The notes under the pieces were generated by a model. It ran no database searches. It worked only from the letters and a program-made list of their open reading frames with translations, and had not been told where the DNA came from. Position numbers and translations under genes: made by a program. From contig JAPPMR010000432.1 in NCBI GenBank assembly GCA_028818995.1, positions 1 to 5,968 of the forward strand: a DNA stretch of 5,968 bases. Reading direction: 5' to 3'. Below are positions 5,686 through 5,968 of this stretch, in pieces. The first letter of the stretch is position 1. Each line of letters opens with the position of its first letter. The stretch is from Candidatus Poribacteria bacterium. Lineage in GTDB: Bacteria > Poribacteria > WGA-4E > WGA-3G.

Positions 5686-5968
5686 ATGATGTTATCACCA
5701 AATAACATTGTGAGGGTAAGCGGTTGGTGTTATCTTCTAACTATCCTCACAAGCATATTATTGTTAGTTTCTTGTGTGCCTTCTACCCTTAATACCTCGG
5801 GATCAACACGCGTTCAAGCGAGTGATGGATACGCTGAAATCAAAGCAATTGAAAAAGACTTATCTACCAGCAGCGAACCAGTTACTGCTGAGATGTTAAT
5901 TGAGAAATCAAGGGCTTTTATCAAAACACATCCGAAATATAAACAGGTGGATGAGGTCTACTATATCC
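5686..5968 (+). CDS. Lipoprotein with TPR/BamD-like start, 3' end cut by window edge
   Basis: The open frame runs from ATG 5686 to the window end, giving 94 complete codons and no stop. The N-terminus is a lipoprotein signal: an Arg at residue 10, a hydrophobic stretch about 16-28, and a lipobox L-V-S-C with the lipidated Cys at residue 30. A Ser/Thr-rich linker follows. From about residue 68, EMLIEKSRAFIKTHPKYKQV and then DEVYYI resemble the first helix-turn-helix of TPR-type proteins such as BamD/YbgF ('...FLKRYPNSKYADEAYYL'). That comparison is from memory and covers only one unit. AAAGGAG at 5675-5681 lies four bases from ATG 5686 and seven from the adjacent ATG 5689, so either could be used. 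The mature protein would be membrane-anchored in the periplasm. Function is unknown until the rest is seen. Confidence 0.8.
   Translation, partial: MMLSPNNIVRVSGWCYLLTILTSILLLVSCVPSTLNTSGSTRVQASDGYAEIKAIEKDLSTSSEPVTAEMLIEKSRAFIKTHPKYKQVDEVYYI

Overview
The window is a compact bacterial stretch: low-to-moderate GC, standard code, almost every gene on the + strand, and short gaps with recognisable Shine-Dalgarno sites. The organism cannot be named firmly. The GTAGGAGCGAT/TCGGAG hairpin repeat, the HEAT and TPR proteins and the base composition remind me of uncultured lineages such as Candidatus Poribacteria. That is an impression from memory, not a result.

Layout. The left edge holds the 5' half of a tRNA-Ala(GGC) on the minus strand, with its own divergent promoter. 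A tightly packed + strand run follows (118-4823): a SirB1-like transglutaminase-fold protein with TPR repeats; a fusion of HEAT repeats to a beta-class DNA methyltransferase; tsaB, for t6A tRNA modification; a small CopG/BrnA-like antitoxin-type protein; and a polysaccharide flippase of the MOP superfamily. Junctions within the run are an SD that overlaps the preceding stop, a 4-base ATGA overlap, a 64-base gap, and a directly abutting TAG-ATG. This suggests one transcript with translational coupling, although the functions are unrelated. A new promoter (4857-4885) then serves a conserved protein of unknown function with a His/Arg-rich core motif. A 170-base gap follows, carrying two inverted copies of a hairpin repeat. 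Last comes the N-terminus of a lipoprotein cut by the window end.

Points of interest. (1) A 30-base, in-frame palindromic insertion sits inside tsaB, bounded by a perfect 7-base direct repeat; it adds ten codons and shares its tail with the intergenic repeat family. (2) The two intergenic repeat copies differ by compensatory changes in their inner stem, which implies selection for the folded form. (3) The methyltransferase has no visible restriction partner and carries an N-terminal HEAT array, an uncommon architecture. (4) The antitoxin-like protein has no toxin beside it. I see no CRISPR array, transposase, integrase or complete defence system. No gene-free stretch exceeds 300 bases.
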